Positions 59,851 through 64,000 of a DNA stretch of 64,000 bases are shown here, piece by piece. The number at the start of each line of letters is the position of its first letter. The first letter of the stretch is position 1. Origin of the DNA: Paramecium octaurelia (taxonomy: Eukaryota > Ciliophora > Oligohymenophorea > Peniculida > Parameciidae); contig CAJJDP010000136.1 of the NCBI GenBank assembly GCA_905182995.1, positions 273,325-337,324 of the forward strand, read 5' to 3'. Under the pieces are notes generated by a model. That model ran no database searches. It was not told where the DNA came from and saw only the letters and a program-made list of their open reading frames with translations. The translations under genes and the position numbers were made by a program.

Positions 59851-62800
59851 TCAAATTTACTTTTGTTTTAAGTCTTCTAAAAAGCAACTACCCTTTGATT
59901 TAAACAAAGGTTGTAAATCTTTCCCTTAATGATTAATGAATTGTCCTTATAGGATAAGTGTTCCTGATGCTTCTAATAAAGGATTCTAACATATTCTAAG
60001 TATTGTACAATCAGGATTAACTAAAGTTAATTTATAATAAATACCATTTGGCAATAAGGAGCTATTCTGAAGAGGTATGTTGAACTAAGCAAGCAAATCT
60101 TTATAGCTACCATCTGATTGCAGTATTTCCTTTGATATTTGTACATTCCAAAGTCGAATAGAGTTATCATCACTACCAGAAGCTAATGTATTTCCATCAG
60201 GGGAGAAATTGATTGAACAAACTGTTGATGAATGGCCATCTAATTTGTCTATTTATTATCCTGTCTTAACATCCCATAAACGGATAGACTAATCTGAACT
60301 ACCAGATGCTAATGTAGTACCATCAGGAGAGTAACAAATTGAATTAATGTAATGCGAATGACCATCTAATTTGGCTTTTTATTATCCTGTCTTAACATCC
60401 CATAAACGGATAGAGTTATCTGCACTACCAGATGCTAATGTAGTACCATCAGGAGAGTCACAAATTGTTCTTACATCATTTGAATGACCATCTAATTTTG
60501 CTTTTTATTATCCTGTCTTAACATCCCATAAACGGATGGAGTTATCTGAACTACCAGATGCTAATGTAGTACCATCAGGAGAGAAATTGACTGAAGTAAC
60601 TGCTTATTTATGACCATCTAATTTGGCTTTTTATTATCCTGTCTTAACATCCCATAAACGGATAGAAAAATCTCCCCCTTTCTAATTAGATCCACTAGCA
60701 GATGCTAATGTAGTACCATCAGGAGAGTAGCAAATTGAGTTAACCCAATCTGAATGGCCATCTAATTTTGCTTTTTAGCATCCTGTCTTAACATCCCATA
60801 AACGGATAGACTTATCATTACTACCAGATGCTAGCATAGTGCCATCAGGAGAGTAACAAATTGAATTCACTTAAAATACATGACCTTATAATTAGGCTTT
60901 TTATTTTCCTGTCTTAACATCCCATAAATAGATAGAATTATCATCACTACCAGATGCTAATGTAGTTCCATCAGGAGAGTAACAAATTGAATTAACTTAA
61001 TATTCATGACCATATAAAATAGCTGTTTAATTTCCTGTATGAACATCCCAAATACGGATAGAACAATCTCCCCCTCCATAATTAAATCCACCACCAGATG
61101 CTAATGTAGTACCATCAGGAGAAAATTTGACTGATCTAACTGTATCATAGTGACCATTCAATTTGGCTCTTTATTATAATGTCTTAACATCCCATAAACG
61201 GATAGACTTGTCTCCACTATTAGATGCTAATGTAGTACCATCAGGAGAGTAACAAATTGAATTAACAAAATTTGAATGACCCTATAATTTGGCTTTGAAT
61301 TATCCTGTCTTAACATCCCATAAACGGATAGACTTATCATTACTACCAGATGCTAATATAGTACCATCAGGAGAGTAACAAATCGAATTAACTTAATATT
61401 AATGGCCATCCAATTTGGCTTTTAACTATCCTGTCTTAACATCCCATAAATGAATAGCCTTATCATAGCTGCCCGATGCTAATGTAGTACCATCAGGAGA
61501 GAAATTGACTGAAGTAACTACTTAGTAATGACCATCTAATTTGTCTTTTTATTTTCCTGTCTTAACATCCCATAAACGGATAGAACAATCTCTCTCTCCT
61601 ATACTAGATTTACCACCAGACGCTAATGTATTACCATCAGGAGAGAAATTGACTGCTCTAACTGCTTATTAATGACCATCTAATTTGGCTTTTTAGCATC
61701 CTGTCTTAACATCCCATAAACGGATAGAATAATCTCCTCCACCATATTCAGATCCACCACAAGATGCTAATGTCGTACCATCAGGAGAGAAAATGACTGA
61801 TCTAACTGTATCAGAATGACCATCTAATTTGGCTTTTTATTACCCTGTCTTAACATCCCATAAACGGATAGAATAATCTCCTCCACCATATTCAGATCCA
61901 CCACTAGATGCTAATGTCGTACCATCAGGAGAGAAATTGATTGACATAACCTTTTTAGTCTAACCCTCTAATCCTAATTTGAATTTTTACTTTCCTGTTT
62001 TAAGATTCATTAAATACACAAATTCTCTGCTGCTGAATGCTAATGTAGTATTATTAGGTGAGAAACAAACTGATTTTATCTCCCCTATACCCCTAATTCT
62101 GCCCTTTTCTTACCCAGTTCTAACATCCCACAATATAATCAAACTATCATCACTACAAGTAGCTAATGACTTACCATCTGGAGAGAAGCAGACCGAATTG
62201 ACATTTCTAGAATGACCATCTAATTTATTTAACTCATGTATTTTGATATTTTTCCATTTACAATTAAACAATTAAGCTTAATTCAAGTTCATTCCACTAA
62301 TATCTACATTGTCAAATTCTGATCCATTGAATATGCATCTTACAAAATTTCCACCAACTAAAGAGGTATTTCTTATCCTGATATTCTCAAAACTTTATTC
62401 CCTCAAATCCACTTTCATTTAAACTAGTAAATTAAGAGAATTTGATCCACACTAAATATATGTCTCATCTAAAGCAGTCAGATGAACTAAAAATTTTAGG
62501 AATTCTATTATCTTCTTATTCAATGATATTTTTGTGATTAGATCCTTTTTAAATTCTTCATAATCATCCATTGAATAATTCTGTGTATTAAAGTCATGAT
62601 CCCTAACTTTTTTTAGGACACCTGTTATTATCTTAATGTTCTTCTCTCCATTAAGAGTCTATTCTTTCTCAAGCAGTGATTAGGTTTCTACCTTTTAACT
62701 TTCTATTTCTAAAAGGAATTTGTTTTGATCTTATGAGAGAAATTTTTGGCAGTCTTAAGTTCTCTCTTTTTTCAATGTGTTTATCAGGATATGGAGAAAT

Positions 62801-62871
62801 TCTTCATCAACCTCAATAGATAAGGACAAAACCTCATACAACACTTCTACTTACTCTTTTTTGTAGTGCAT
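59851..62871 (-). CDS. Large WD40-repeat protein with homogenised repeats
   Basis: A single exon from ATG 62869-62871 to TGA 59851-59853 would encode 1006 residues. Residues 1-170 are a coiled coil plus a pentapeptide-like segment ([20 protein letters not shown]). About 16 WD40 blades follow, most reading [20 protein letters not shown] then [20 protein letters not shown], and then a beta-rich C-terminal domain ([20 protein letters not shown]). Several blades carry an extra Gly-rich loop ([11 protein letters not shown]). Upstream DNA suggests an earlier exon (SILNLCDIDISSKQQYARYI ... EIQQFFQKK) joined by a 21-nt intron that would remove this ATG, so the true start may lie beyond 62892. Confidence 0.82.
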
Positions 62872-62891
62872 TACCTTTTTTTAAAAAAATT

Positions 62892-63864
62892 ATTGAATTT
62901 CTTTTACTTTATTTTGAGTTTTATACTATGAATCAAAAATGTATCTTGCATATTATTGTTTGGAAGAAATATCAATATCACAAAGATTTAGGATTGATGT
63001 AAATTATACAAGGGAAAACTTAAATTGACTTATGCATAATTGGATTCCAAAAGAATATAGAATAAAAATAACACAAATAATTCAAAACACTAATATATTA
63101 TTTTAATTATCGAGAATTTATGAGTTTAAGTATTCTATTTATTCTAAATCATAATTGTTCAAAAATATCAATACAAAGTGGTAACTTCTATAGCAAATTT
63201 TTACAAGAAACTTGCCAATTTGGTTTTAAATTCACTAGTATATGAGGGGTGTAATTTCAAACTTTTTAGGAGAAAATACATCTACATTTACATAATATCA
63301 ATAAATTTAGTTAATTCAAAAAATTTATTGTCTAATTGAGTTAAACTCAAAGTTATAGAGAAGAACAATTTTGTTAATTTTTTAACATGGTAATTTCTTA
63401 ATTTCATAATCAATTAATAAAATTAAACTATTTGACTGTCTCTTTTTCCATCAAAGTTCTGATATAACCTTTGATAATACACTCGATATTATAGTTGTGT
63501 AGATATTCATTAATTTGTGAAAAAAATCAGTTTGAGAAAGGATTATCCTAATGATTAATAGCTGTTCCTTATATGCAAAATTATTGAAAGTAGCTCCTTT
63601 TTGGATGTAATTCAAATAGAACGTATTTAAGATTACTTAGGGATGGATATAATCATGATCTCTAAATCTTATTAGGGGTTAGAATACTTATTGATGATTA
63701 AGATATGTTTTCAGTCCTTTATTATATCTAATAATTTAAATATCAATTGAAAATAATAAATAACAGGTTACGAAAATAGTAATTGTAAAAATCATTCAAT
63801 CCAAAAGTTTATATATTAGTAAGTTTAATTTTATTTTTTAAATTCTTAAAATGTATCTTTCTTC
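62892..63864. other. Upstream region of the WD40 gene, possible 5' exon
   Basis: 62892-63010 on the minus strand looks like a 5' exon of the WD40 gene (see that entry). The rest is AT-rich with no recognised gene. Confidence 0.4.
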
Positions 63865-63865
63865 T

Positions 63866-63925
63866 TATCTTTGTTATTAATTGTATCATTACCTTTTTCT
63901 AAACTAAATTTTACTAAACTATTAA
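63866..63925. repeat. Second copy of the TPR-gene 5' segment
   Basis: The sequence TTTGTTATTAATTGTATCA and the following CTTTTTCTAAACTAAA match 59685-59735 with few changes. This is the first intron and exon border of the TPR gene, so a homologous TPR copy probably begins or continues beyond the right edge. Confidence 0.7.
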
Positions 63926-64000
63926 TAATCTATATTATGACTTAACTTGTTTACTCTATTTATATTATAAATTTAATAGTGTATTGTATTAATAACCTTT

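Overview
This window is protist nuclear DNA, almost certainly the macronuclear genome of a ciliate of the Paramecium type. Three things show it. Long conserved reading frames open only when TAA and TAG are read as glutamine and TGA is the sole stop. Genes are cut by very small introns (mostly 19-37 nt, GTA...TAG), and removing them restores frame exactly. One gene encodes a trichocyst-matrix-type secretory protein. The DNA is about 70% A+T and the genes are packed tightly, with several intergenic gaps of only 20-50 bp. Translation with the standard code gives mostly fragments, so the coordinates here come from re-reading the sequence with the ciliate code and splicing by eye. Where introns are quoted, the spliced length is a multiple of three.

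Layout. 0-5 kb: LisH protein (cut by the window edge), CCDC61/VFL3 basal-body protein, a helical-repeat protein with an in-frame TGA, a DUSP-domain protein, tRNA-Lys. 5-13 kb: ethanolamine/choline phosphotransferase, arginase, a small WD40 protein, a divergent histone H3, PEX11, a multi-RING/IBR-like protein. 13-14.3 kb: two homologous tRNA-like Pol III-type elements. 14-25 kb: a coiled-coil protein, the U-box E4 factor UBE4/UFD2, an Asn/Gln-rich protein, a centrin, a medium-chain dehydrogenase/reductase, a Q/E-rich protein. 25-40 kb: MFS transporter, RING-H2 protein, coiled-coil proteins, a mitochondrial monothiol glutaredoxin with a His/Asn tract, an EFHC1/Rib72 axonemal protein, a histidine phosphatase, L-2-hydroxyglutarate dehydrogenase, a kinase with a ubiquitin-like N-terminus, a long-intron unknown, a RanBP1-domain protein, a MORN protein. 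40-48 kb: a trichocyst-matrix-like protein, its partial copy created at a 1-N scaffold join, a CXC (tesmin/TSO1) protein, an AGC kinase, a small unknown, eIF2B-beta. 48-58 kb: about 10 kb with no recognisable intact gene and a second 1-N join flanked by identical 1395-bp repeats. 58-64 kb: TPR gene fragments, a WD40 protein of about 1000 residues with near-identical repeats, and the edge of another TPR copy.

There are no operons. Genes are independent and lie on both strands, and most functions are housekeeping or ciliary/cortical (CCDC61, centrin, EFHC1, MORN, trichocyst). The accessory-like parts are the tRNA-like pair, the 48-58 kb desert and the TPR/WD40 repeat family at the right end.
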